From contig CANOMQ010000022.1 of the NCBI GenBank assembly GCA_947567595.1, positions 1 through 60,657 on the forward strand: a stretch of 60,657 bases of DNA. The letters are read 5' to 3'. The notes below the pieces were generated by a model. That model had not been told where the DNA came from and did not search any database. It saw only the letters and a program-made list of their open reading frames with translations. Source of the DNA: an uncultured Lachnospiraceae bacterium. Its GTDB lineage: Bacteria; Bacillota; Clostridia; Lachnospirales; Lachnospiraceae. Positions 1 to 8,511 of the stretch are shown in pieces (within the stretch, counting starts at the first letter, position 1; each line of letters opens with the position of its first letter). Position numbers and translations under genes: made by a program.

Positions 1-1414
1 CTTCAAGTGCAAGCGCCTGTTCTTCTCTTAATTGTCCTTTAAATTCAACGTGAATGTTTCTTCCGGCCTGCCTTTCGTCCTGAATTTCATATTCAATATG
101 TGCCTGTTCTAAGTTATCTATTAATCTGTCATAGAGTCCCCGTGGAATTTCTATATATCCGCCCAAATGATCTGCTCCTAAATAAATCCATCTTGAGGTA
201 TCATAATTAGATGTACCAATTGCCTGATTTTTGAAATAAATAGGATTGCTAATTGCAGCCATTCTTCGAATCTTATTTTGCATAGCAACTTTCACATTCG
301 TATTATCAATATAAATACCATTTGATAATGTAATACTAAGCCTTCCAGCCACATCACTTAATGCAAACTTTCTATTCCTCTCCCAAGGCTTTTCACAGTT
401 TTCTCCTTGTTCATTTTCCTCCACATCTCCAAGTAATAGCGACCATTCTTTTATTTTCAGCTCTAAAAACTCCTGTGACAGCTTTGGCTTGCTCCATAGC
501 ACTTCCCATTGTTCCCTGTACGCATTCCAATTACTGTCAACAAATGCACTATTCCCACTCCTCAATGCCTTTCCCTGCAGCGGAAGAGCTATCAGATTGC
601 CAAGTCCGCCTTCCGGCAGTTTATCCTGTGCCGGAAGCATTCTGTCATAATACTGAAAGGATTTCAGATTTACACACTCTGCTCCCCTGTCAAGCAATGC
701 TGTTCCAAATCTTCTTGCCAAAGAAGCAGGAATCGGCTTGTCAAAAAATATCCAGATATGTGCGCCCCGTCCTGAACGTGAACGTTCTACCAATGGATCT
801 ATTCCATTCAAAACACAGATGTTCCGCATTGCTTCAACTTCTTCTATCCACGCATCATCCACATTTGCGAAATCATTCTCCTCCGCATTTTTCTCATGAT
901 TATCAAAATCAAATACCAGAAAACGGCAAGTATTGTTTTTAAGAAGCGGATACACCCCTATCACATCGGAAGCATTATAGGCATTTCCTCTTAAATGAGC
1001 AAGTATGTCTTCCTTTGTTAATGGTTTATATTCATAATACTCACAGTTTTTACATGAAACACCCGTTTTTAACTTCCTATGGCACACACTTGTCCAAAAA
1101 TTCCTGCATTGCGTAAAGTACCCTGCTTTTCCAGTATCTTTCTTTTCATTTCTCTTAGCATAAACATCCTGACGTCCCCAAAATCTCGCAAAAAAATTAT
1201 TTGCCATCTCGTCCGTAATTTCATCAGGATGTATAATTCTTTTTCCCTGCTCCGGATCATAGTTTTCTCCCTCATCCGCCGCTTTCAAACGAGCTATCGA
1301 TTGTTTATAAGATACTCCTGCCTGATCCAGAATATTTTTTAATATTTGGTTTTCCAATTGCAAATCATTCAATTGTTTTTGCAATTTGCTAATATTCTCA
1401 ATCGGGTCACGCAT
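1..1414 (-). CDS. AEP primase-helicase (TOTE-type), 3' end outside window
   Basis: One open frame of 471 codons runs off the left edge. Its ATG lies 6 nt after a GGGAGG ribosome-binding site. Residues 1-35 form a short coiled coil. Cysteines 103, 111, 121 and 124 look like a zinc site. LVFDFD (166-171) supplies the paired catalytic acids of the archaeo-eukaryotic primase fold, SGRGAH ends at the conserved H219, and GNLIALPLQ (272-280) is a third conserved block. The last visible residues (FKGQLREEQ) look like the start of a DEAD/DEAH helicase domain. The order coiled coil, zinc site, AEP, helicase is that of proteins annotated with the TOTE conflict-system primase domain. Primase or polymerase plus helicase activity on DNA is inferred from family. 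The helicase core and any nuclease domain lie outside the window, so intactness cannot be judged. The gene is AT-rich compared with the metabolic genes to its right. Confidence 0.8.
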   Translation of the reverse strand, partial: MRDPIENISKLQKQLNDLQLENQILKNILDQAGVSYKQSIARLKAADEGENYDPEQGKRIIHPDEITDEMANNFFARFWGRQDVYAKRNEKKDTGKAGYFTQCRNFWTSVCHRKLKTGVSCKNCEYYEYKPLTKEDILAHLRGNAYNASDVIGVYPLLKNNTCRFLVFDFDNHEKNAEENDFANVDDAWIEEVEAMRNICVLNGIDPLVERSRSGRGAHIWIFFDKPIPASLARRFGTALLDRGAECVNLKSFQYYDRMLPAQDKLPEGGLGNLIALPLQGKALRSGNSAFVDSNWNAYREQWEVLWSKPKLSQEFLELKIKEWSLLLGDVEENEQGENCEKPWERNRKFALSDVAGRLSITLSNGIYIDNTNVKVAMQNKIRRMAAISNPIYFKNQAIGTSNYDTSRWIYLGADHLGGYIEIPRGLYDRLIDNLEQAHIEYEIQDERQAGRNIHVEFKGQLREEQALALE

Positions 1415-1506
1415 TATATTCCTCCCATGAAGAGCAAAAGCGATGCCTTAAACACATAAAAGCATCATAATCTTGAATTAAGTATATTGCTTAGTTATTG
1501 TAATTG

Positions 1507-1656
1507 TCATTCTTCATATTTTTTCACCATCCAACGTCCACTTCTGTTAGTGCCCTTTCTTACAAGTACACCTTCTTCCTGCAATTCTTTCATATCCTTT
1601 TGTACTTGTTTTCTTGTTAAATTCATTTCGTCCATAAGCTGAGTTTGAGTCATCAT
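1507..1656 (-). pseudogene. Detached C-terminal HTH of a Schlafen/AlbA-type regulator
   Basis: A 49-codon frame encodes a winged-helix tail with an MDEMNLTRKQVQKDMKELQE recognition segment followed by EEGVLVRKGTNRSGRW. This is the usual C-terminus of Schlafen AlbA_2-domain ATP-binding regulators. Its start overlaps the stop of the preceding fragment as ATGA, but it is in a different frame from the AlbA part and has no domain of its own. I read it as the remnant of a gene whose central ATPase region has been lost, not as an independent regulator. Confidence 0.55.
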
Positions 1657-2042
1657 CGGACTTCAACAAAATCCCCTGTTTTTGATTTCTCATACAAGGA
1701 ACTTTTTACCTCTTTCAGGTAATTCTGAACAAGTGTAATATTCAAATCCGACATCTCCGCCTTATGATTTACTCGATCATCAAACGGAACCCTATTTGCA
1801 AGGTTAAACAGATCCTTCTCTTCATCATCTGTCGGTTCCGCTGAGTTAGAAGACTTACGAATATAGTGAATACGTTCCTTATTATCCTTATTCATTGTCT
1901 TTGGAGACGAATATGGTCGTGTTTCACCACCCGGACGACCCTTCTCTTCCTCTACGCCTATGACAATATAGCCACCGCCCCAGTTATCAAGGTCATTGGC
2001 AAATGCACAAACAGTTTTCAAAGAAGCAGCCGGATCCCTTCA
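1653..2042 (-). pseudogene. Remnant of a Schlafen AlbA_2 DNA-binding regulator
   Basis: The frame encodes RDPAASLKTVCAFANDLDNW and GGGYIVIGVEEEKGRP, the conserved AlbA_2 core. It jumps directly to GGETRPYSSPKTMNKDNKER and then EEKDLFNLANRVPFDDRVNH. In intact family members, as I recall them, about 50-60 residues separate GRP from the RPY block, so an internal deletion is inferred. The frame has no ATG before the core. An in-frame TGA at 2040-2042 cuts it from the sequence upstream, and the ATPase-like part after SLYEKS is gone. The HTH fragment just downstream is probably the original C-terminus. The family is linked to regulation and sometimes to mobile or defence loci. This copy is unlikely to be functional. 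Confidence 0.7.
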
Positions 2043-2204
2043 TAAAAGCCTCTTGTAGATTTTATCCACTACCTCATCGATTGTCCACGTTATATTTCTT
2101 ATCAAATAATTATGTTCATACATCTCCCCACCAAGGGCGTTTTCATATGTAGTACCTTTTTTCACATCCACAGATTGAAATTTTATAGCAATTCCCTCCA
2201 TCAT
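2040..2204 (-). pseudogene. 54-codon frame of unknown origin fused to the AlbA remnant
   Basis: A frame starting at an ATG-ATG pair encodes about 54 residues with no recognised family and ends at the TGA that separates it from the AlbA remnant. It has no convincing ribosome-binding site. It lies between the TraX-like gene and the AlbA remnant in a region with several deletions, so it is probably a gene fragment brought next to the remnant by a deletion. A genuine small gene is possible but not supported. Confidence 0.25.
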
Positions 2205-2234
2205 TAATCGCGAAAAAGCAACTAAAGCCCTTAG

Positions 2235-2891
2235 CTAAAACAACAAAGGAATATCCCCATAAATACAAATCCGAAGCACCCCAATCAAAATCAAATGAAC
2301 TGGATAATACAGATAGAAAAACCATTTCATGCATTTAGCTGTCCCTTTTTCGCCATTGTAAAGCTTTAACACGGGATAAACCATCAAAACGCCAATCTGC
2401 ACCAAAGCATAAACCTTACTTACAAAAAAGAACGATACTACTGCATATAACGCAACATACAGAAGCATTGCTTTCATCTGTGCATTCAAATCTCCCCTTT
2501 TCTTATACATTGCCAAGATTGCCAACACCGCTATGCAGCTCCAATCTGCGGGGAACGCACTCCAAACCAATATAAAGATAATAATATTCTTTACCCAGTT
2601 CTTGATTGGCAAATCATTGTCCTGCAGCCACATGACCAAAACTGCAACAAAAAGCGGGTACATGACACTTGTCTGATTAAAAATCCCTGTGCTGAACGGA
2701 ATTGGGTTTATTCCGAATGCAAAACAATATGCAAAATGCCCGATAATATGTAATCCGATTGCCCCCGGTTCAGCCGGAAAACCGGGATAAATCAAATCGC
2801 TTGCATGGTCTATCGTCATAGCAATAATCGCAATCAATTTTAATTGATTTGCATTTAATCGTAATTGTAATTTCTTTTCTTCTCCTAACAA
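2235..2891 (-). pseudogene. TraX-family membrane protein with internal deletion
   Basis: Up to 218 residues, almost all hydrophobic helices. The N-terminal NANQLKLIAIIAMTIDH and the HFAYCFAFG block are characteristic of TraX, an acyltransferase-like membrane family named after F-pilin acetylation and common as a function-unknown gene in Clostridia. In family members a glycine/arginine-rich helix and a short loop (about 30-35 residues) normally lie between the GLHIIG and HFAYCFAF blocks. Here the two are fused directly, which suggests an in-frame deletion. No ATG is available: the frame opens after an in-frame TGA and could only start at a TTG, while the AGGAGAAG motif upstream points to a different codon. 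It is probably inactive, although the frame remains open to the C-terminus. Confidence 0.6.
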
Positions 2892-3043
2892 TCCTCAGAT
2901 TATTTTGTAGATTGTTTATTGTTAATATTTTAACACCAACGTATACACATTTCAAGGAAAGCTTTCTCGCTTTTCCCGCCGTTTTATGCTATGATACAAG
3001 GAGTAAAAAGAGAGAGTTTTTTGAATAAAAAGGAGGGCTTTCC

Positions 3044-3760
3044 ATGCGGATTGCCATTGTAGATGATATTGCGTCAGAACGGGAGTACCTGAAAAACGAG
3101 CTGGACACACAGCTTGCCCGCCTTTTTCTTGACGCTGCGGTTTACTGCTTTTCCTCCGGCGCGGCATTCCTTGACGCTGCCAAGGAGGAACGCTTTGACC
3201 TTGTGTTCCTTGATATTTATATGGAAAGTGAAAACGGCGTGGATACGGCACAGGCGCTGCGTCGCTTTGACACGGACTGCCTGCTGGTGTTCACCACCAC
3301 CTCGACCGACCATGCGCTTGACGGCTTCCGTGTCCGGGCATTCCATTATTTGGTAAAGCCTTGCACGCAGGAGGTTCTTACCTCTTTATTTGATGAAATC
3401 GTCAAGCGGCTTCCCGCTGATGACAGATATATTGAAGTGAACACCGCAGGTGGTATGGTACGGCTACGGTTTCGGGAAATCCTCTATGCGCAGCACCACC
3501 AGCACCAAATCCATATATACAGGACGGACGGTCAGGAGACCGTGGCACGGCAGACCTTCCGGGAGCTTTGCGCCAGTCTTTCGGACAGACGTTTCTTTCC
3601 TTGTAGCCGGGGCGTCATCGTCAACATGGAACACGCCGGGGATTTTGACGGCACAGACTTCATCATGAAAAACGGGAAACGAATTCCCGTCAGCCGCGAC
3701 CTTGCCAAAGCCGCAAGAATGGCTTTCGGAGATTTTCTCTTTGAAAGGGGTGAGGTATGA
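3044..3760 (+). CDS. LytTR-family response regulator (AgrA type)
   Basis: 238 residues. Residues 1-120 are a receiver domain, with the acidic pair IVDD at 5-8, the phospho-acceptor D57 in LVFLDIYM, and a lysine in LVKP near 108. Residues about 130-235 form a LytTR DNA-binding domain (RYIEVNT, then FFPCSRGVIVN). The protein would bind promoter DNA when phosphorylated by the kinase encoded next, whose ATG overlaps this gene's stop as ATGA, indicating translational coupling. An AAGGAGGG site precedes the ATG and a TATGAT box lies about 50 bp upstream. No agrB or agrD-like peptide gene is visible on either side, so the signal is unknown. Confidence 0.9.
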   Translation: MRIAIVDDIASEREYLKNELDTQLARLFLDAAVYCFSSGAAFLDAAKEERFDLVFLDIYMESENGVDTAQALRRFDTDCLLVFTTTSTDHALDGFRVRAFHYLVKPCTQEVLTSLFDEIVKRLPADDRYIEVNTAGGMVRLRFREILYAQHHQHQIHIYRTDGQETVARQTFRELCASLSDRRFFPCSRGVIVNMEHAGDFDGTDFIMKNGKRIPVSRDLAKAARMAFGDFLFERGEV

Positions 3761-5073
3761 TGACGGATTTTTTACGTGCTGCAATCGAGCTTATGTGTCT
3801 CCTTCCGGCAATGCTGCTTGCCTGTCTGCCCGTGAAAGGGCATCTGCGAATGCCACCTGCAAGGCTTGCGGCAATCATGGCTTTGCTGATACTGTTTCTT
3901 AGTTGTGCGGGAGGCGCGGTAAGCTGCTTTTTTCATGCGGAAACACATTGGCTGCTTTTCCCAGCCGCCGCTGTCATGGGCATTTTTTATGTGCGAATGC
4001 TAAAGACCACCCGTTGGAAATCCGTCAGTGTTTTCCTCGCCGTGTGCGGTGTGTTCTCCTGCCTTGGCAGCTCCGCCATTGCGGTAAACAGTATGCTTCG
4101 TCCAAGTGAGCCTGCGCTGCCACTTTCCTTGCGGGGCGCGCTTTTATGGTTTGCAATGTGCTGCCTGTCCGTTCTCGCTGTATGGTATCCTGCTACCCAT
4201 GCCTCAAGGAGGCTTTTGGAAGACGAGTCCTTTGCGCAGACATGGTATGTGTTTTGGATTGTCCCCATCTTATTCATCGGGCTGAACCTCTCCCTAATTC
4301 CAAAAAACCCCGATATTTTAGGGCAGGGACGGCTCCGGCAGCTTTATCTTCTGCTCAGCCTTGCGTTCCTGTTTCTGCTCCTGCTGTTTTATCTGCTGTT
4401 TTATCTCATGGCTTCCAGCCTGAACCGCAATGACCGCCTCCGGCAGGAGAACCAGCTTTTGTCCATGCAGCAGGCGCGGTATGACAGCCTCCAGTCCGCC
4501 ATTGAGCAGACACGTCACGCGCGGCACGATATGCGCCACCATTTTCATATCCTTCAGGGGTTCGCCGCGCAGGGGAATTGGGAGAGCCTTTCCGCGTACC
4601 TTGATGAGGTACAGGGACGTATTCCGAACAGTGATTTGGGGCTGTGTAAAAACACCGCCGTGGACAGTGTGGCGGGCTATTTTGCCATGCGGTACCGGGA
4701 ACAGGGCATTCCGGTCACGTTTGTGCTAAACCTCCCCCAGCAGCTCCCGATACCGGAAAGCGAACTGTGCTCCGTGCTGTCCAACCTTCTTGAAAATGCG
4801 ATGGAGGCTGGTCTGAGGACTGCTCCCGAAAGGCGGCAGACAACAGTGAAGGCGTGTCTCCATTCCAGTCATATGGTGCTGTTGTCCGTGGAAAATGCCT
4901 ATGACGGGAAGGTCAGGGAGAAGGACGGCGTGTTCCTTTCCTCCAAGCGGCCGGGGGAGGGCGTGGGATTGCAGGCGGTGCGCCATGCCGCGGAAAAGAA
5001 CGGCGGATATGTCCGGTTCCATTATGGGAACGGTGTTTTTACTGCCAATGTAATGCTGCGGGGTGAAGCGTGA
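3757..5073 (+). CDS. GHKL sensor histidine kinase (AgrC type)
   Basis: 438 residues. The N-terminal ~220 residues form about six membrane helices with no extracytoplasmic domain, as in AgrC/VirS sensors. A coiled coil leads to the phospho-acceptor H257 in RHDMRHH. The ATPase domain has the N box around 341-347 (LSNLLEN) and a G box GEGVGLQAV (400-408). It is co-translated with the LytTR regulator through a 4-bp overlap. The ligand is presumably a peptide, but no peptide or processing gene is present. The gene is followed immediately by a repeated non-coding element, and no terminator is obvious before it. Confidence 0.9.
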   Translation: MMTDFLRAAIELMCLLPAMLLACLPVKGHLRMPPARLAAIMALLILFLSCAGGAVSCFFHAETHWLLFPAAAVMGIFYVRMLKTTRWKSVSVFLAVCGVFSCLGSSAIAVNSMLRPSEPALPLSLRGALLWFAMCCLSVLAVWYPATHASRRLLEDESFAQTWYVFWIVPILFIGLNLSLIPKNPDILGQGRLRQLYLLLSLAFLFLLLLFYLLFYLMASSLNRNDRLRQENQLLSMQQARYDSLQSAIEQTRHARHDMRHHFHILQGFAAQGNWESLSAYLDEVQGRIPNSDLGLCKNTAVDSVAGYFAMRYREQGIPVTFVLNLPQQLPIPESELCSVLSNLLENAMEAGLRTAPERRQTTVKACLHSSHMVLLSVENAYDGKVREKDGVFLSSKRPGEGVGLQAVRHAAEKNGGYVRFHYGNGVFTANVMLRGEA

Positions 5074-5114
5074 AGATGTGTCGGCGTATCATTAGAATAA
5101 TGCAAATAATGACA

Positions 5115-5716
5115 AATTAAGAGCGACCGCTATATCCTTTTTCAGTGATATACCGGCCGCCCTAATTCATTTCAATATCCAATTTTTTTCCTCTTTCTCG
5201 GCATTTTCTTTTCTCTTCTTCCTTGTACCATCTTTCTTTTATTTGCCGATTTTTTTATGGTACTTTTTTCTTCCGGTTCCTGCGTCCGCTTTGTGTTCCA
5301 TTAACCCGACTACTCTATCTGAAACATTCGCTTAATTTCTTTTTCTGTGTACAATCCTCTTCAATACACATTCTCTCATTCTCATATTCGTTAAGGATTT
5401 TCATTTTCATCAGATTAAGGTTTGTGTGCCATCCAATGGACTCATCTCCTTCCCTAAGCATACCCTTTATCGCTATTGTTTACGGTTTCCGAAAATATAT
5501 AGGATAAAGCTGAAAGATTAACAGTATCTTTTATGCTTTTCTCTGCTCTCCTTGTGATTGTAGAATAGCACCATTTTCAGGATATTTCAAGAGGTTTTGG
5601 AAACTTTTTCCAATACTGTCATTTTGTATATTCCTTTCGGTCATTCTGTATAATATTTTCAGAATTTTCAGACGATGTACTGCCGCAGAACCTGTTTTTA
5701 TAAGCTCCACGGCAGC
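5115..5716. repeat. Dispersed ~600-bp non-coding element, copy 1
   Basis: This intergenic stretch aligns by eye along its whole length, in the same orientation, with 32863-33477. Shared blocks include GAGCGACCGCTATATCCTTT, TCTTTCTCGGCATTTTCT, TTGCCGATTTTTTTATGGTA, AAGGATTTTCATTTTCATCA, ACCCTTTATCGCTATTGTTT and AAAATATATAGGATAAAGC. Identity looks roughly 80-85%, with small indels. No frame is conserved between copies. It lies between the convergent kinase gene and the fructuronate reductase gene, beginning right after the latter's stop when read on the minus strand. No transposase, terminal inverted repeat or target-site duplication was found. Its nature is unknown. Confidence 0.8.
5123..5160 (-). 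other. Hairpin at the end of repeat copy 1
   Basis: A 14-bp stem pairs 5123-5136 with 5147-5160 around a 10-base loop. Read on the minus strand, the one position that differs between copies is a G-U wobble here and an A-U pair in copy 2. On the plus strand it would be an A-C mismatch here. The minus-strand transcript is therefore the more likely structured one. Only a weak U-rich tail (TCTTAATTT) follows on the minus strand, so it may act as a terminator or as a stabilising end. Confidence 0.55.
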
Positions 5717-5726
5717 CCTACACATC

Positions 5727-7334
5727 TTATACCCGTTCCAAAACCTTCGCAACCGCGCCGACGCCTGAAATCATTTCGCCAAACAGTGCAATGACCTTCT
5801 TGCCGAGCACATTCTGCGTCAAATCCACGCCGAAAATATCCGTCCGCTTCAAAATCGGTGTAATCACCGCCTCCACATCGCAAGGCTCGCCAAGCTTCAC
5901 CTCTGCAAGCAGCGGCATGAGTGTTTCCAATAACGGGTCAGGGCTTGGCGTAAACGCCTTTCCGTTATCATCAACGCCCATCAGATACCGCAGCCACCCC
6001 GCAAATACCATCGGAATACCCTCCAACGCGTCCACGTCCAAATCGCTTGACGCCATATACGCCTTAATCGTCTCGCCAAAACGGATTGGCAGCTTCTGTG
6101 ACGTATCCGTTGCAATGCGCTGCGGCGTATCCGGCATGAATGGATTGGGAATACGCATTTGCAGTACCTCATCAATGAACTGCTTTGGCTCCAAAATCCC
6201 CGGATTTACCACCACCGGAAGTCCCTCCTGATAGCCGATACGCTCCACGAGCTTCTTTAACGCCGGATTTTTCATTTCCTCCGAAATCAGCTCATAGCCA
6301 AGCAGGCACCCGAACACCGCAAGCGTCGTATGCAGCGGATTGAGGCAGGTGCACACCTTCATTTTTTCCACCTTATCCACCGTTTCGCGCGCGGTAAACA
6401 TGACGCCTGTTTCCTCCAACGCCGGTCTGCCGTTTGGAAACGCGTCCTCAATCACAAGATACTGGCACTCCTCCGCATTGACAAACGGCGCCACCCATGT
6501 GTTCTTGCTTGTGACTGCCTTCTCAAGTCCCTCAATGCTGTCCGCCTCCAAAATTGCCTCGACCTTCGGGTCGGGACGCGGCGTAATTTTGTCAATCATG
6601 CTCCATGGGAAGGTCAGCTTGGACGTGTCGTTTACATAATCCGAGAACTCCTTCTCCGCCGTGCCCGCCTTTACCCAAGCGTCCGCAAACGCAGTCACCG
6701 CTGCCTTGAGCTTGTCGCCGTTGTGCGAGCAGTTATCCATGCTCACCAAAGCAAGCGGAAGCTGTCCTTTCTGATAGCGCTCATAAACCAGCGCACAGAC
6801 CTTGCCAAGATAGCTCTCCGGCTTTGCGGGACCGTTTTCCAAATCCCTTGCAACTGCGGGCAGCGTTTCGCCCTTGCCGTCTACCAAGCTATAGCCCTTT
6901 TCCGTAATCGTAAAGCTTGCCATTTTTAGCGACGGCGCGGCAAAAATCGCCTTTAAGCGGGAAAATTCCTTTTCGTTTTCGCTGTCCAAAATCAGCGACT
7001 CCACAATGCTTCCAATTACCGTTTTTTCCACATCGCCGTTGCCTTTCAACGTGACAAGAATACTATAATCGTCGTGCGGACGGTACATCTTTTCGATAAT
7101 CTCATAGTCAAAGCCCTCCGCCACAATCAATCCGGTGTCGCTCTTTCCCTCTTCCATCAACTGCTGCATTAAATTCGCCTGATATGCGCGGAAAATATTG
7201 CCCGCACCAAAATGAATCCACTCGGGATTGTTCTTCGTATTTTCCGTCAGCCGCTCCCTGTCATACGAAGGCACATGATACCCCAAAGCCTCCCACGCCG
7301 CCTTGTCCTGCAAACCTGTTTTATCCAATCTCAT
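5727..7334 (-). CDS. uxuB: Fructuronate reductase (mannitol dehydrogenase family)
   Basis: 535 residues, the usual size of polyol-specific long-chain dehydrogenases. The Rossmann start is IHFGAGNIFRA (40-50). The catalytic lysine/asparagine/histidine region is MKVCTCLNPLH (K326, N332, H335). It would reduce D-fructuronate to D-mannonate with NADH in the cytoplasm, the step before mannonate dehydratase, which is encoded immediately upstream in the same direction 38 bp away. Family members also act on mannitol or tagaturonate. The uxuA neighbour makes fructuronate the best call. It is the last gene of the uronate block, with a GGAGG site before its ATG. Confidence 0.88.
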   Translation of the reverse strand: MRLDKTGLQDKAAWEALGYHVPSYDRERLTENTKNNPEWIHFGAGNIFRAYQANLMQQLMEEGKSDTGLIVAEGFDYEIIEKMYRPHDDYSILVTLKGNGDVEKTVIGSIVESLILDSENEKEFSRLKAIFAAPSLKMASFTITEKGYSLVDGKGETLPAVARDLENGPAKPESYLGKVCALVYERYQKGQLPLALVSMDNCSHNGDKLKAAVTAFADAWVKAGTAEKEFSDYVNDTSKLTFPWSMIDKITPRPDPKVEAILEADSIEGLEKAVTSKNTWVAPFVNAEECQYLVIEDAFPNGRPALEETGVMFTARETVDKVEKMKVCTCLNPLHTTLAVFGCLLGYELISEEMKNPALKKLVERIGYQEGLPVVVNPGILEPKQFIDEVLQMRIPNPFMPDTPQRIATDTSQKLPIRFGETIKAYMASSDLDVDALEGIPMVFAGWLRYLMGVDDNGKAFTPSPDPLLETLMPLLAEVKLGEPCDVEAVITPILKRTDIFGVDLTQNVLGKKVIALFGEMISGVGAVAKVLERV

Positions 7335-7372
7335 TTAAAAACATGCCTCCTTATCTAACCTGCAAATTTCTA

Positions 7373-8443
7373 TTATTTTGCACTGCTTTTTACAATAGCT
7401 TCCCAAAGTCCGTTCAAGTAAGTCGCACCTAACGCCCTGTCATACAATCCATAGCCCGGCATTGCCACCTCGCCCCAAATCATGCGTCCGTGGTCGGGGC
7501 GGATTGGCCCTTCAAATCCAATATCATAAAGCGCCTTCATAATCTCATACATATCAAAGCTTCCGTCCGACGACAGGTGTGCCGCCTCCTCGAAATCGCC
7601 CGGGTAATTGTGTTGCAAATTCCGCACATGCGCAAAGTGCACACGTCCCTCAAGCGCACGAATCATGCCCGGCAAATCATTGTCGGGATTGGTTCCGTAC
7701 GAGCCGGAGCAGAACGTAACGCCGTTATGCGGATTGTCCACCATCTTCATCATGCGCTGAATGTTCGGCAAATTCGTGATAATGCGCGGCAACCCGAACA
7801 CGCTCCATGCGGGGTCATCGGGGTGGATTGCCATGTTAATGTCATACTTGTCGCAGACCGGCATGATTGCCTCCAAGAAATACTGCAAATTCGCAAACAG
7901 CTTTTCCTCGTCCACATCTTTGTAAAGCCCGAACAATTCCTTAATCCGCTCCATACGCTCCGGCTCCCAGCCCGGCATGACAAAGCCGTTTGTGTCGCCC
8001 GAAATGGACTCGAACATCTTTTCGGGATTTAAGTTGTCAACCGTTTCCTGATGATATGCCAAAACCGTCGAGCCGTCCGGACGCTTTCTTGCAAGCTCTG
8101 TTCTCGTCCAGTCAAAGACAGGCATGAAATTGTAGCAGACCATATGAATGTCTTCCTGTCCTAACTTTTCCAACGTCTTGATATAATTGTCAATATACTT
8201 GTCGCGCTCTTTCAGACCAATCTTAATCGCGTCGTGGATATTCACGCTCTCAATGCCCGCAATGTGCAGACCACCCGCCTCCACCTCAGCCTTTAGCGCG
8301 CGAATGTCCTCCAAGCTCCACTCATCGCCGGGCGCTGTTTCATAAAGCGTCGTAATCACGCCCTTCACCCCCGGAATCTGCCGGATTTGCTCCAACGTCA
8401 CCGAGTCCGATTTGCTCCCGTACCACCGTAATGTCATTTCCAT
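7373..8443 (-). CDS. uxuA: Mannonate dehydratase
   Basis: 356 residues, matching UxuA (EC 4.2.1.8), which dehydrates D-mannonate to 2-keto-3-deoxy-D-gluconate. Recognisable blocks are the N-terminal LRWYGSKSDSVTLEQIRQIPG, in which only the first ~20 residues are quoted, CYNFMPVFDWTRT, the metal-site MAIHPDDPAW with C/H ligands nearby, GVTFCSGSYGT, and VHFAHVRN. The fold is a TIM barrel of the xylose-isomerase-like superfamily. It sits between an MFS transporter gene and uxuB in one run of minus-strand genes. No kdgK or kdgA is present in the window, so the lower part of the Ashwell pathway must be elsewhere. Confidence 0.93.
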   Translation of the reverse strand: MEMTLRWYGSKSDSVTLEQIRQIPGVKGVITTLYETAPGDEWSLEDIRALKAEVEAGGLHIAGIESVNIHDAIKIGLKERDKYIDNYIKTLEKLGQEDIHMVCYNFMPVFDWTRTELARKRPDGSTVLAYHQETVDNLNPEKMFESISGDTNGFVMPGWEPERMERIKELFGLYKDVDEEKLFANLQYFLEAIMPVCDKYDINMAIHPDDPAWSVFGLPRIITNLPNIQRMMKMVDNPHNGVTFCSGSYGTNPDNDLPGMIRALEGRVHFAHVRNLQHNYPGDFEEAAHLSSDGSFDMYEIMKALYDIGFEGPIRPDHGRMIWGEVAMPGYGLYDRALGATYLNGLWEAIVKSSAK

Positions 8444-8511
8444 AAAAATACACTCCTTTCAGCTTGATAAAAATTTTATATTATGCTTTGTGTAACAATA
8501 ATAACCATTTT

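Noticed and set aside
361-942. Long plus-strand frame at the left end
   Set aside because: It is antisense to the primase-helicase gene, whose motifs are clear on the minus strand.
5315-5461. 48-codon minus-strand frame inside repeat copy 1
   Set aside because: The matching frame in copy 2 stops after ten codons, so it is not conserved as a protein.
5115-5716. Group II intron or IS element as identity of the repeat
   Set aside because: No reverse transcriptase, transposase, domain V-like motif or terminal repeat was found in either copy.
6330-6929. Long plus-strand frames opposite uxuB and other minus genes
   Set aside because: They lack ribosome-binding sites and recognisable proteins, and lie antisense to well-supported genes.
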